NCBI RefSeq assembly: GCF_907164915.1
Contig: NC_061862.1
Span: 2,852,001 to 2,916,000 of the forward strand
Direction: 5' to 3'
DNA from: Impatiens glandulifera
Taxonomy: Eukaryota; Streptophyta; Magnoliopsida; Ericales; Balsaminaceae
Length of the DNA stretch: 64,000 bases
Position numbers and translations under genes: made by a program. Shown here piece by piece: positions 12,339-24,887 of the stretch. The notes below the pieces were generated by a model. It did not search any database. It saw only the letters and a list, made by a program, of their open reading frames with translations, and was not told the DNA's origin. Numbering within the stretch: position 1 is the stretch's first letter; each line of letters begins with the position of its first letter.

Positions 12339-12930
12339 GATATTTGTACTTATTTAGATACATTGAAATAGAAAATGTTTTGATACTAAAAATTTGATTC
12401 TAAAAATAAGCATAGGATTGGATTGTACTAACTTCCTTAATGTTAAAAAATATATTAACTGAAATAGTGTTAGTTATTGCTATAATGCTCAATTATTAAA
12501 AAAATCTAGTATAAACACTCAAATTTTATCCATCAAATTTATAAATTTTAAAAATAATTATTCTAAATAAATAAAATCAAAATTAATAAAAAGCAAAATT
12601 AATTAATTAAATTAATTATTGTGATAAATAAATCCCAATAAATTAAAATGATGTCCAAAGAAAATAAATAAAATAATTTAGGATAAATATTATACTCATT
12701 TTATCTCAAATTAATCAAGGATAATTAAAATAAACAATTTAGAATAAATGTTGTATCCATTTTATCACAAATAAATTATTTATTAAAATCCAAAAATATA
12801 TAATAAAAAAATTGACAAAATAAATTTATATTTATTAAAAATATTTTGTATATTTTGTAGGTTAAAAATGAAGTCAAATGGAGTTGGGGAAAATAATTTT
12901 AAAAAACCCTTAGGTTGAAAATGGAGTTAG
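12339..12930. other. AT-rich intergenic
   Basis: No gene. It holds a loose repetition of AAATAATTTAGGATAAATRTT-type phrases near 12670-12760. Confidence 0.4.
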
Positions 12931-13615
12931 ATTTGCGGCCGCCAAAACCAGGATTTGTTGCAGCAGACCCTACAACTATTAGATGAGCGCTGGAAGCTCA
13001 TCCAATGCACGAGAGCCATCTGTGTCGCTCGTTGAACGAAGGAGAGCGCGCTCGCGAAGCACGGGACCAATAGACGAATGCCTCCAACGGCATCAGCCCA
13101 GACGCGCGCGAATCACCATCACAATGGAGCGCTAACGAAATGCCTAGCATCCGCGCTTAGGCTCGAAACAATGACATTTAAGCCTTTCCTCGTCGCTTAA
13201 ATGCAGAAGGAGGAAACAACATTATTCTTGTCTGGTTTGTCTTCTTCCTCGCGACGACGAACTAGATAAGAACAGTTCCCATCTTTGATTTTTCAAAGAT
13301 GGAACTTTGTCGTTTCTCAACCTTTTGACTTTCATTTAAAAAGTGAAATGATCACCCTACTCTATTGATCATTTATCCCACACATTGAGGTATCATCACG
13401 GCCTATACCAGCAATTAGCCGGAGATCAAACAAAAGATCATCAATGGCTTTTTTACTTAATCTGACCCACTTGGTTGATGAACCTATAGCCTCCTTTAGA
13501 CATATCGAAGGTAAGAGATCCATTCCACCCCTCTCAATCAAGCCCAAATATAAATCCTCCATTAAAACTCTTCAAGCTTTTCTGAAAATTCAGAAATTTC
13601 GTGTAAGGTTATAAG
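12931..13615. other. GC-richer unknown block (left part)
   Basis: A local rise in GC, including a NotI-type GCGGCCGC at 12935 and several GCGCG stretches near 13030-13160, in an otherwise AT-rich region. A 66-codon minus-strand frame (13362-13562) has no motif I recognise. Together with 14554-15640 it may be one older transposon, interrupted by the hAT element at 13616. Confidence 0.35.
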
Positions 13616-14545
13616 TAGAGCCGTCAATTTGGGTTAGGCTTGTTGGGTTGGCCTGCCCCGTTAAACAATTTAGACGGTTTGGGTTGAAATATTAGTAATC
13701 CATTTGAAAGTGGGCCTACACAGGCCAGCCCGCTCGGATCGCGGGCCTAGGTGGGTCGGTCTTAGGTTGGCCCGCTATGGCATGTGATATTTTGGATACT
13801 CCTATAACTACTATTACATTAGAATCAACTTTTTTCCATTGGTGCTTGAGTTTTTACCAAGTATAGAAGTTTCACTCTTCCTAAAAATGTGCAAGCTCTT
13901 ATTTGTACTCACAATTGGTTACATGGATATGCTATCGATAATTTTATTTACAAATTTTTAATTATGTTCTTAACTTATTTGTGACTTGTGACTTCATATA
14001 TTAGTTTATTTTGATTTAAATTTTTAACTACCTTTATTTTTGTGTATTTCATCAAGAAGGCAACATAATAGTTACATCAATATTGTTCAAGCAAGGATCA
14101 AATGTTCTAGAGGATGTTAATGCAGACATTGAAGAAAAAGGCGATGAAGGAGAATGATTTGACATGGATTATATCTCGATTGATTATATTTAAAGAGTGT
14201 TAACTTTACTGAAATTTATATTTTATGAATTTTTAAAATTTTAGTTATTTTATTGAACTATTTGGTCAATTAATGTGTAACGATAGACAAGATTCTTGTT
14301 TGGTGTGTATTATGACTATTTGATTATGTTCTTGAACTCTTGTTTTCTAGAACTATTAATGATTTTTATTTATTTTTGTAGTGAGACAAACCGCGGGTTG
14401 GCCCGCCTAACCCGCAACCCACCTTAGGTTGGGTTGGGAGTTTTCAGCCTGCCGGGATGGAGGGTCGGCCCACCGTCGACCCATCAAACGATGGGTTTTG
14501 GTGGGTAGGCCCGCCCATAATGGGTTGGCCCGTCTGACCGCTCTA
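13616..14545. mobile_element. Non-autonomous hAT element, 930 bp
   Basis: The ends TAGAGCCGTCA and TGACCGCTCTA are inverted repeats with one mismatch. A perfect 8-bp target duplication GTTATAAG lies on both sides (13608-13615 and 14546-14553), the hAT hallmark. Subterminal regions are packed with GGCCCGC/GCGGGCC motifs in both orientations, as expected for transposase binding sites. A relic of the transposase C-terminus ([17 protein letters not shown], about 13887-13925) remains; the rest of the coding region is gone, so it needs a transposase supplied elsewhere. Confidence 0.88.
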
Positions 14546-14553
14546 GTTATAAG

Positions 14554-15239
14554 ACTCTGATTTAGGCATTCAGAAAGTTTCTCTTAGAGTTAAGAAGTGT
14601 TCTTCAACTTCAAGTAAGTTCTCAATCACACTGTAATTCAATTTACTAATTTGAATTGAAAATTTTATATTTTAGTTTTGCCAATGTCATATATTGTTTT
14701 ATTGTCTAATTTTTTGATTAAAAACGAGCTTATGATCATTTATAAGCTTTCTATTGAAACAAAACTCAATCAATTGACTTAAATAAGAAAACCCCAAATT
14801 TGGTTTTGAAAATTTTCAAAATCGGGTTTCTGTATTAAGCAAGAACATCAACCTAAAAAGCTATTCAACATGTTTTTAAGGTTGTTGGGAGCATATTTGG
14901 GCCATTTTCAAGTCATCTCGATTATGTTTGATCAAAAACTAAAATTTTATAAAAATAAAAATTTCAATTCTTAAATTGGTTAAAACGAACAACTAGTGTT
15001 CATATTTTAGTTTCATTCGACCATATAAAGCATAAAGAAGTTATTGTAAGCTCCTTACGCTTCATTAAACCTTAAAACTCAAAAACACGTTTTTTATACC
15101 AAAACTGTTTGAGTTGAATGAAACATCATCCCGATCGAGATGATGTTATAAATGATCATGGGAGCTATACGAAGCTTCTCATGCCCTTGGATCAAAGGAT
15201 CAAGGCCTCAAACAAAATCATCAAACATGTAGTTTGATG
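14554..15239. other. Unknown block (right part), no gene
   Basis: Non-coding; nothing recognised. It probably continues the block at 12931-13615. Confidence 0.35.
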
Positions 15240-15622
15240 TTCTTGAGGACCGAGAAACCTAACCCAGGTTTAACCTAGAATCGAGAGTCCTTCACACCTT
15301 GGATCGGTAAAAGTTAACTTGAGACTAACCTAGGACCAATAAAGTTAGCCCAAGGCTAACCTAGGACCAATTGTTCTTCACACTAAGGACCGAAGAAAGT
15401 TAGTACAACGTTAACCTAGGGCTGAGGATTCTCGCACCCGATCGAGGACTCCTACATCCGACCAAGAGCCTCCTACACCTCGACCGAAGACTCCCACTCC
15501 TGATCGAGAGTCTCCAGCATCTCAACTGAGAATTTCTTCACCTCGGTCGAGGGACCTTGACCTAGGACCGAGGGTTTTAGCCTAGAACCGAAGGAAATCG
15601 CAACTGGGACCAAGAGGACCGA
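15240..15622. repeat. Degenerate GACCGAG/TAACCTAGG repeat array
   Basis: Variants of GGACCGAG, CTCCTACACCTCGACCG and GGCTAACCTAGGACCAA alternate many times with a loose period of roughly 25-50 bp. Such arrays occur in untranslated regions of large plant Gypsy-type retrotransposons, but no LTR or polymerase is present here to confirm that. Confidence 0.55.
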
Positions 15623-15802
15623 TCCTAAAGCTTGTTTGGTTTGAATTTTCAATTTTCAAAATTATTTTTGTAATTTTGAAATCCCAAACCATTTTCTAAA
15701 ATTCTAAAAAAAATAGAAAATGATTTCAAAATATTTTAAAAATATTTTCATAAAAATTATTTTCTAATACCCTAAAACTAATATTTTTTTAGGTACTTTC
15801 CT

Positions 15803-15900
15803 CACTAATCGTCGACGTCAGCTTCTGGTACGGGCAGGGGGCTCCCCATCTGACGGAAGATTGTGTCCAGGATCTGGTAATCTAAGCCTTGCTTCTTCTG
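15803..15900 (-). pseudogene. Possible captured exon fragment
   Basis: The minus strand reads CAG, then a 32-codon frame ending in a stop at the DNA encoding LPVPEADVDD. Its GC content is clearly higher than its surroundings and a splice-acceptor-like CAG precedes it. I do not recognise the protein. It could be a terminal exon of a captured gene or part of a retrotransposon. Confidence 0.25.
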
Positions 15901-16079
15901 GATCAAAAACACGAGTAAAATTACATATATAGATCGTCCCTCATCTAAGAACAAGGAAAAAAAGAATAAATAAAAATAGGAATGAAAAAGGACTCTGAGT
16001 GTACGAAAAGAGCTTAAAGCACTTACTCGAATTTTGAAGTTATGACTGACCTTCATAATATATCGTTCATTCATAATAT

Positions 16080-16380
16080 TATATGTGACTCTTCATCTAT
16101 TCTTCTTCATCATATCTTCTTCTTTTTTATATTTTTTTTAATTACTCTTCTTTTTTTTTCTTCAGTTATTTTTCTTCTTCAATCACTCTTATCTCTTCTT
16201 CTTTAGTTGTTTTTTCTTCTTCAATCACTCTTTTTCTCTTCTTCTTTAGTTATTCTTCTTCTTCAATCACTTTTATCTAATTTTTTTTAGTTTTTATCTT
16301 TTCTTATTCAGTTTTAATAATTTCTTTTATTTTTCATCTCTTATTTTTCTTCTTCTTTCTTCAGTCTTTACCTCTTATTA
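16080..16380. repeat. CTT-rich low-complexity tract
   Basis: A pyrimidine-rich stretch of repeated CTTCTTCAATCACTCTT and CTTCTTCTTTAGTT phrases with a period near 50 bp. Confidence 0.75.
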
Positions 16381-16421
16381 ATTCACAAAAGTTTACAAGT
16401 AATTAGATAGAATTTATTTTA

Positions 16422-18523
16422 GGGAGGTGGTTTTTGCACCCTTCTAATACTTCTACGTGGCCTCACTCCTCACTCACCTCCAAAATTATTTATTTTTCTC
16501 TATCACTTTTATATATTTTCCTTTCTTATTTTATTCATTTATTTATTTTATTTTATTTTATTATTAATTTTTTTAATCATTAAATATAATTAATTAATTT
16601 TTAATATTTTTTTATTTAATTAAAAATATAAAATATTATTATTTTTATATTATAATTGTTTAAAATATATTAACTATTGAAATGTATTTATAAAAATAAT
16701 AGTTGAATGATTCAATTTTTTTTATAAATAAAATTATCTATCAAATAAATAAGATAAAGTATTTAATATATTATATATTAATAATTAGTCAAATTAAATA
16801 TATATATTAATAATTAGTCAAATTAAATATAATGTTTTACTTAATAATACTGTGAAAATGAATTGAAGGTTATTCATTATGTTAAAAGTATATTTGATTC
16901 TTTTGTGAGTTATCAAATAAAATAAATTTGTTATTTATGGGGTGTTTGGTTCAAATAAAGAAATGAGAATAGGATTGGGATTGATAGATATATGGAATGA
17001 GAATGGGTATGATTTATAGAAGTGTAGTGTTTGATTAAGAGTTTTAATTATTTCAATTCCCATTGATAATGTTTGAATTTATAAGAGAAAAATTATAAAT
17101 ATAATTTTGTTATTAAAACTATGATTAATATTTTAATTTTTTTTATTAAATTAAAAATATAAAATATTATTATTTTTATAATATAATTGTTTAAAAAATA
17201 TAAAATATTTAAGTGACATAATTTAATAAAATATAAACATCTAATATTTTTTCATATTAATTAGATTTTTTCAAAATAAAAATAAAAATACTTATAACAA
17301 AAAAATGTTGAATATTTCAATTTTTTTTACTAATTATAAATAAATAATTATCTATTAAACATAAATAATATAAGACAAAGTCTTTCAAATATTATATATT
17401 AATAGTAGATAAATACGTTTAAATTAAATATAATATTTTATTTAATAATATATTATAACATGGTATAATGTTTTTAATAATAATTTTTGTTAAAATATTT
17501 CATATTTAATTTTTAAATATTTTTTTATATAAAATTTTTATTTCATTTTTTGTTTTATATTTTTATATTTTAATTTTATTATTAATATATAATATATAAA
17601 AATAATTTTATAAAATTAATTATATTATTATTAGTTATTGTAATTATAACTAAAATTTTATTTTAAATGATTCCTTACTATTATTTAAATAATTGAAATT
17701 ATTTATTTTATAAATAAATAAAAATTTATTATGATGTTAATTATAAAATAACTTATAATATAATTATAAAAATTATATATAATATTATAATTATAATTAA
17801 AATTATGAGAGAGAAAAAATAAGAGAGTGAAGATAATGAGAGAAAGTGTATCGTTATGAAATTGGATTCATTCCTCCCAATTTAGAGAGGATTTGATGAA
17901 TCTTAAATATCGAGAATCAAATCAATATCATAAAATCAAAACCACTCAACAAACATCTCATTTCATTCCTTTCTTGAGTAAGAAATCACGTACTAATTCG
18001 GTCATAAAGTAAGGGCAACCTATTATTAAAAATATTATGTTTAAGTAAAACATTAATTATTAATATATAATATTTTAAAAACTTTATCTTATTTTATAAA
18101 TAATTTTATTTATAAAAAAAAAATTGAATCATTTAACTATTATTTTTTTTATAAGTATTTTAGTATATATATATATATAATTAATATAATAAAATATTAA
18201 ATATTTATATTTATTTAAATTATGACCCACTTCAATATTTTATATATTTTAAACAATTATAATATAAAAATAATAATATTTTGTATTTTTAATTAAATAA
18301 ATCAAGAAGAAAAAACATATTAAAAATTAATTAATTAAATATATTTAATGATAAAAAACTTAATAATTAAATAAAATAAGTAAAATAAATAAAATAAAAA
18401 ATAGAAATATATAAAAGTGATAGGGATAAATAAGTAATTTTAAAGGTGGGTGAGGAGTGAGGAGTGAGGAGTGAGGAGTGAGGAGTGAGGAGGGGTGGGA
18501 ATATCGTAGAAGGTGCAATTTGC
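16422..18523. mobile_element. Long inverted-repeat element, about 2.1 kb
   Basis: The left arm (about 16422-16860) and right arm (about 18005-18523) are inverted copies over 400-500 bp. Both share TTGCACC close to the tip, then CTCACTCCTCACTCACCT-type sequence, then TATCACTTTTATATATTT, then matching AT-rich stretches down to AATGTTTTACTTAA. A 9-bp direct repeat TTTATTTTA flanks the element (16413-16421 and 18524-18532). Long arms plus a 9-bp duplication suggest a non-autonomous Mutator-like or foldback element, although the last few bases of the two ends do not match well. The centre (about 16938-17990) has GGTGTTTGGTTCAAATAAAG and its own weak terminal symmetry, possibly a nested MITE. There is no coding region. 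Confidence 0.65.
18450..18491. repeat. 7-bp minisatellite (GTGAGGA)6
   Basis: Six perfect GTGAGGA units in the right arm of the inverted-repeat element. The left arm has only one to two equivalents, so the expansion occurred after the arms formed. Confidence 0.9.
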
Positions 18524-18714
18524 TTTATTTTAACTTCTTTTATAGTTATTGTTTTTTCTTTCAGATAATTTTGATTTCTTTTTTATTTAAATAAATTTGG
18601 CAATAAAGAAAAGAATTGGTTGGTTAACATGGGTAAGTTTGTCTTCATCATACTTTTCTTTATGATTTTTTCATGTATTAGTATTAGTTATAAACTTATG
18701 TTTATATAAGATAG

Positions 18715-19265
18715 AGTTGAATAAGTATAAAAAATAAAAGTAGGTAAAAAATATTAGAGATATATTAATTAATATATTATATATAATATTGAAAGATATA
18801 AGAAAGGTTAATATATTATATATATATTAAAAGTTTATTATAAATAATAATGAAAATGATAAATAAAGGTTAATATATTATAAAAAGTAGAAATAAATAT
18901 TAGGAATATAATAACTAATATATTATATATAATATTAAAGAGATACAAAAATATTATTATATTAAATAAAATTAAATATTATGGATGTAATAATTATATT
19001 ATATATAATATTGAAAGAGATAAAAAAATGTTAATATATTATATATAACAAAAGTATATATTATATATAATATTCAAAAAAATATTAATTCATTATATAT
19101 AATAAAAATAAATATTAGGGATATAATAATTATTATTATATATTTAATATTAAAAAAAAATAATAAAATGTTAATATATTATATATAATAAAAGTATATT
19201 ATATATATAATATTGAAAGAGATAAAAAAAAAAGTTAATATATTATATATAATAAGAGATAAAAA
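18715..19265. repeat. AT-rich degenerate tandem repeat
   Basis: TTAATATATTATATATAATA followed by TTGAAAGAGATAAAAAAA recurs about eight times with irregular spacing. Non-coding. Confidence 0.65.
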
Positions 19266-19569
19266 AAATTGTAAATTTTTTATATTTAATATAATTTGGT
19301 TAAATTTAGTAAGTTAATTTTTTGTTATTTGTTTTTGCATGTATTTTTTTAAGTTTAACCCATTTCATATTATTGAATGTAGTCAGTTGTAAGTGTGTTA
19401 TGATTGAAGAACATGAGTAAAAGAAGAAGAATATATTGAATGTTCAAACAATTTATATAGTTTTGGAATTATGTGTTTTAAAATTTTGATTAATAATTGT
19501 AGTTTGATGTTTTGGACAATCATGTTTTAGAATTTTGAATAGTTATTATTGCTTGATATTTTTATTTTG

Positions 19570-19745
19570 AAAATAAATTTGGTTCGAGTTGGAGCTTGAG
19601 TTCGAGCTCGAGTTTGAACTTGAAAATTCAATTTTTGTTCAAACTTTCGAGTCGAGTTCGAGTTCGAGTTGAGCTAATAAATACTTAATCGAGGCGAGCT
19701 CGAGCTCCAGCAAGCTTGAGCTCGGCTCGGCTCATTTGCAGCCCT
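19570..19745. mobile_element. hAT-type terminal region, right end
   Basis: A dense array of CGAGTTCGAG/CTCGAGCTC motifs ends in CTCGGCTCATTTGCAGCCCTA. In plants this is the usual right end of a hAT element beginning TAGGGCTGCAAATGAG. No matching left end was found, so the element is truncated or its left half is lost in AT-rich DNA. Confidence 0.5.
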
Positions 19746-19774
19746 AACATATTTTTCCTTTTTCATCATCCATT

Positions 19775-19880
19775 TATTCACAAACATTCTTCCCTCTTCA
19801 TCATTTTCTCAATTATTCATATACACTCTTCCCTCTTCATCATTTCTCTCATTTATGCACAAGCATTCTTCCTTCTTGTG
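19775..19880. repeat. 39-bp tandem repeat, 3 copies
   Basis: CTTCCCTCTTCATCATT-type units start at 19789, 19828 and 19868 (period 39-40 bp). A 67-codon plus frame through it is an artefact of the repeat. Confidence 0.75.
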
Positions 19881-19999
19881 TCGCTTCATTTCTTCATATT
19901 ATTTTTCGAAAATCAGTAAACTCAAGTTACTCAACAATCTATTTCGTGTTGGAATTGGAGTATTCTCTTTGATAATTGTTGTTATGAAGCTTATTTAAG

Positions 20000-20195
20000 C
20001 TCGATGATCCGTTTGAGCTTGAGAGATATATAGTCGAACTCGAGCTCAAATTTATAAACTCGTTTAAACACAAATTTATAAACTCGTTCGAATTCAAATT
20101 TATAAACTCGTTCAAGCTCGAGTTTGAGTCGAGCTAATAAATACTAAGTCGAGTCGAGCTCGAGCTAACTTGAGATTGGCTTGACTCACCCTAAT
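20000..20195. mobile_element. Second hAT-like subterminal array
   Basis: AATTTATAAACTCGTT repeats three times and is followed by CGAGCTCGAG motifs and a degenerate end GACTCACCCTAA. The sequence CGAGCTAATAAATACT is shared with the array at 19570-19745, so the two are duplicated or nested ends of one family. Confidence 0.45.
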
Positions 20196-20730
20196 CTTAG
20201 TGTTTAAGTTTATAATTTCTTATTTTTTCTCATCCTTTTTTAAAATTTTATTTAATCGTTAAAATAATTATTTATAGTTATTAAATTAATTATTTATATG
20301 TAATTATTATAATAAAATATAAATTTTAATCTTGTATGTATAAACACGGCCACATAATAAATTTAAATTTATATATTTTTACCCTATTACTATTAGCACA
20401 TTTAACCAATATTAACTATGAAAATTTTATATAGACTTATATATATTATTATGGTATTAATTTTTATATATTAATATTTATCTTTAATATATTTTTTATT
20501 CTCTCCCTTTAATACTAAGTCATAGTTTTATTCAATTAGTTATTTTATCAAAATAACTTTATAATATTTTTATTTTTTAATATAAACAAAAGTTTTTCTT
20601 ACCCAAAATTATTTAAATAACTTTAAATTTCAAATATTATTTTCTCAATATTATAAAATATTTTTAAAAATAAATTAATTTGCACTCGAAAATTTTAATT
20701 TAACTAAAAACTAAAATATATTTAATTTTG

Positions 20731-20786
<56 letters not shown>

Positions 20787-23085
20787 GAGTTAGATTTATT
20801 TTTCTTTTTTAAAAAATATTTATTATTTATGTAATTTTTTAATTTCAAATATATTTATTTATTTATCTCAATTTTTAATACCATATATATGATTTTTTTT
20901 TTTTTGTTTTAGTTAGATTCAAATCAAGAATCAAATAATTTTTTTAAAATATTTTATAATATTGAATAAAATAATATTTAAATACAAATTTATTTAAATT
21001 TAAATAATTTTAAGTGAGATTCTTTTGTTTATATTAATTTTTTTATAAATTTATTTTAATAAAATAAATAAATACATAAATAAGTATATTTATGACCTAG
21101 TATTAAAATTAAGAGAGAGAAAATATATTAAAAACAAATATTAATATAACACCGTAATAAAGGTAAATAAGTGAGATGGTTAATTTAGTCAATTTTTAAT
21201 ATATACAACTTTTCATAGTTTAGAGGTTTAAATTTGTTAATAAATACAAATACATAGGTCGAAATGAATTTTATTACCAAATAAAATATTAACAAATAAA
21301 TAACATACTGTTATACTATTAAATAAAATCTAAAAAACAAATACTAAACAAATTTTTAGATGTAATTTCTTTAATTTTTTTTAATGATTTTTAAACATGT
21401 TTACTTATTTAATAAGGATTTTATTTATTTTTTATTTTAATTAAAATTTGATATTATATATTAATAAAATAATTATTAAATATTATTACAATTATAAGAA
21501 ATATATATGTATAATATATAAAATTAAATCTTATCCAGCATTAATGATCAAAATAGAATAAAATTAAACCGTACATACAATTAATAAGTTGAATAATTGG
21601 TATCAAACTAACTTCCCTTACCTAATTTAAGATATTTTATTCTCTTACATTGTACATTAATATTTTTTAATTAGAATTATGTTAAGAAAAACAAAAATTA
21701 CACAAGAATGCCATTAATAATCTGGGTTGGGTACCAAATAAGGTTGTGCAGAGTCCCACATGTCATGTTGGATCATTTAATTTGTTGTTGGGGGTTATTG
21801 CAATGTCACACTTGACACATTCCCCCATGGGAACATTATTTGAAAATAGATAAATCAACTATTTGACTCTTAGTACCATTAAATGCACAATGGCTTAAAT
21901 CTATTTGACTTTCTTCACAATTAAATGCCTAGCTAGCTGGTTTCCTCCAAGTCTTATAATGTTAATTTTTGTTTTTTTTATTATTATTTATACTTGTGTT
22001 GTTGATTAAACAAATTTATTTTATCAACCTCTTGGCCAAAAAAATAAAAAAACAAGAGATTCAACCAACAATGTATAAGCTAGTAGACTTTAAAGGCAAA
22101 AAGTATGAGGAGCAAAAATACATATCCATAAGCTTTGACCTTATTTATTAAAATCCAATATGAACTCCTGAACAATGGTCCCATATACTATGAAAAAATT
22201 CAATAAATAGCAAGTCCCAAGTAGTTGGGTATTATTTTTCTTTTGATCAAGAGGGTCAAGGAAACTCTAGGGTTTGGCAGCCGCCTAGGCCAAGATTTGA
22301 TCCATAAGTCATTATAAATATAATTAAACATAACTATTAAACTTAAAAAATAAGAATAATTTTTTTTTTCACTTATGACATCTCAATCCAAAGGCCTCTA
22401 AACATGAGGGTTAATAATATATTTCAACTTTAACTTGTTTGGTTTTATTTTTTTTTTAAATCAAACATAATTTCATTTTATTTATTTATCATATCACTCA
22501 ATTTATTAACAAAAATATTAATTATTTTTTATCATTATATATTAATACATTTTAAATCTTTTATAAAAATTATTCTTTAAAATTAACCACAATCAAGATT
22601 TTAATAATCCAAAATTTATTTTAAAACTCATCAATTATAATTTTCAAACTATCAATAGTCAATATTTAAAAAAAAAAGGACATATTTATCAAAAAATAAA
22701 AATAAAACAATATCGTCCTTTAAGACTCACAATATATTAAATTAGACGGCATCTTGTACATGTATCATCTCTTCGTTAAATAAAATAAATAAACTATCAT
22801 ATAGGAAAAGTAAACATATATATTAACTTATAGTACAATGTCACATATTAATGATTAATCCAAGTTAACTTCTCGTGAACAATCAAATGGAAAACAATAA
22901 CAAATATTATTATTATTATTATATATAAATAAAATAAAACCATACTAGCTCAATGGGCGTGACATGCAAATATAATATTTAACTCGTATGTTGTAATCAA
23001 ATTAAACAAAGTTTGAGTAGACAACCCACCCAATCCAAAACAAACCAAACCACGACCCCAAGCTAAAAAAAATAGTGGTACGTAA
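20196..23085. other. AT-rich intergenic, 3' flank of GPAT1
   Basis: Nothing gene-like. The longest element is an (AT)n tract at 20734-20783. The stretch 21720-21960 is less AT-rich and may be old unique DNA. Short open frames such as 21969-22151 are low-complexity. Confidence 0.5.
20734..20783. repeat. (AT)n microsatellite
   Basis: About 25 uninterrupted AT units. Confidence 0.95.
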
Positions 23086-24848
23086 TTAAACCCGACCCTT
23101 TTTCTCTCTAGTATTATTGTCTCGTTCAACAATTCCTTCGTTCCCCGCCAACATCAAATACTTATCCCTTCGAGTAAGCGTGGTGCACTCGAACCCTAAC
23201 GCGTTTCCCAATTGTTTTTGAATATAGTTAGCAACTTCAAAACTAGTCATTCCACCCGCACAAGTCTTCTCTTTTGGAACCTTCTCAAGTATATTAACAT
23301 AATAAGCCGGCCTAGGGTTCATCAAAAAGAATATTGGATCCAAACACTTCAAACCACTTGCCGTAGTCCCATAAAACATAGACACCTTTGTGTTCATCGC
23401 AACCGGCACAATCTCATCCGTTAATTCCGCAAACAAAGAGCTGAATCTCAACAAGAAAGGCTCCCTACACGTAGTCCCTTCAGGACAAACCACAAGATCT
23501 CCTTCCTTAAGTAGCCTTTCCATCGTCGACCCGTCTCTTTTTCGGTCCCTAGTTAACCTAACCGTTTTAATTGGAGCCAATATCTCCGACATCTTGCTTA
23601 GGCTATATGTAACGGCTGTCAATGGTTTCCTCAATGAAGTGCTTAGAAAAACAGGGTCGAGGAGTGTTCTGTGAGTGCATACGTAGAGTACACCTTTATT
23701 AGTGGTTTTCGTTGGATCTTCGATGTTTTGGATTCCTTTGACTATGATTTTTACACCACTTAAGTTTCCTATGAAACTGACTGCTTTATATGGGAGGAAA
23801 ATACCAATAGAGAGTCTGAAAATGGCTAGGACGAAACCTAATGGAAGCCAAATGAACATGGCTAGAGTCGCCATTGGAGTTGGTAGAAAAGCTAACCTAC
23901 CATCATGAAACACTATTGGCTTTGGATTTTTCTCTCTTTTAATTATTGAATTATACACATTAGTGTTCTTGCTCTCTTCGTTGGTGATCACCACATAAGC
24001 TTCCTGCATGCACAATTCCATGTTATGATCATCGTAGTTGACTAAATGTTATAATAATTTCTATTAGGTCTAAGGTATTATAAAAAAAAGAAGAAAAAAG
24101 AGAGAGAAATTGTTACCTTGCATTGAGAGAGAAAGAGATGATCATGAACAGAGGAGCTTCCAAGACCTAAATCAGGTTTCTTTTGATCTTCAAACAAGTC
24201 ATTGAAAGCTTTGTTCTTAACAAGTAAACCAGACCCAGATAAAAAACCAGTGAAATAATTCCCATAAGTTTGCAGTTCAGTCCCTAAAACTTTTCCAACT
24301 TCCAAATACTCCTTCAGAAACCCCTCAACCAAAACCCTAGGCACGGTTGTGAGGACAACCCTAGACCCAGTAGAAGCAAACACCTCGTAAACATCGAGGT
24401 TAAGATTGTCAAGATAAAACTTGGGCAAGACAGCTCTACCGACACTCTCCATATCCTTCAACCTTAACCCAACAAAAGTGACAAAGATCATCACCTTTAG
24501 TTTAAGGTCATGGTTTAAAACCCATAAAACAGGGCATGTTAAAAGTAAGAGAAAAGCTCTGAAAATACTTCCTCCTTCGAAAGCAACAAGCATGAAAAAA
24601 GGAAAGAAGGAGGAATTGGAATTTTTGAGTAAGGTTCCATGATCAATATCACAAACCAACGTTTGGTTTTCCCGGTTTTGTAAGGTGCACTTTGATACGG
24701 TAGGGTACAAGGGAGGTGGTTGTTGTGTGGATCTGAGAAATGGGTTTCTAAAATAGGAACCATAATTTCTCATCTTCATTGCTGCTTTGTAACATGAGAT
24801 CGCTAAAAGCTGGTATAAGAGCCATTCTGCTATCTTTAAAACAGCCAT
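23086..24848 (-). CDS. GPAT1: Glycerol-3-phosphate sn-2 acyltransferase GPAT1
   Basis: Land-plant GPAT that transfers an acyl group from acyl-CoA to the sn-2 position of glycerol-3-phosphate; Arabidopsis GPAT1 (At1g06520) is linked to tapetum and pollen lipid. Two exons (24117-24848 and 23003-free: 23086-24003) with a GT-AG intron encode 549 residues. Features: an N-terminal hydrophobic segment, a HAD-like domain from about 65, membrane segments around 84-110 and 284-314, acyltransferase motif HRTLLD (355-360) and CPEGTTCREP (417-426), both complete. The C-terminus ends its core with DKYLMLAGNEGIVE, as in Arabidopsis GPAT1. HAD motif I reads D67-I-D-H-G-T-L, one residue (His70) longer than D-x-D-G-T-L, and the later acidic motif is replaced by GSSSVHD. 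The phosphatase is therefore probably inactive, as known for GPAT1/5/7. A good start context (ACCATGG on minus) and a TATA box at 24888-24895 lie upstream. Confidence 0.93.
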
Positions 24849-24887
24849 GGTGAATTTGTGATGAATTGAATTGAGATTATGATGGGA

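Noticed and set aside
13362..13562. 66-codon minus-strand frame
   Set aside because: Not recognised and sits in repeat-like DNA; kept only as part of the unknown block.
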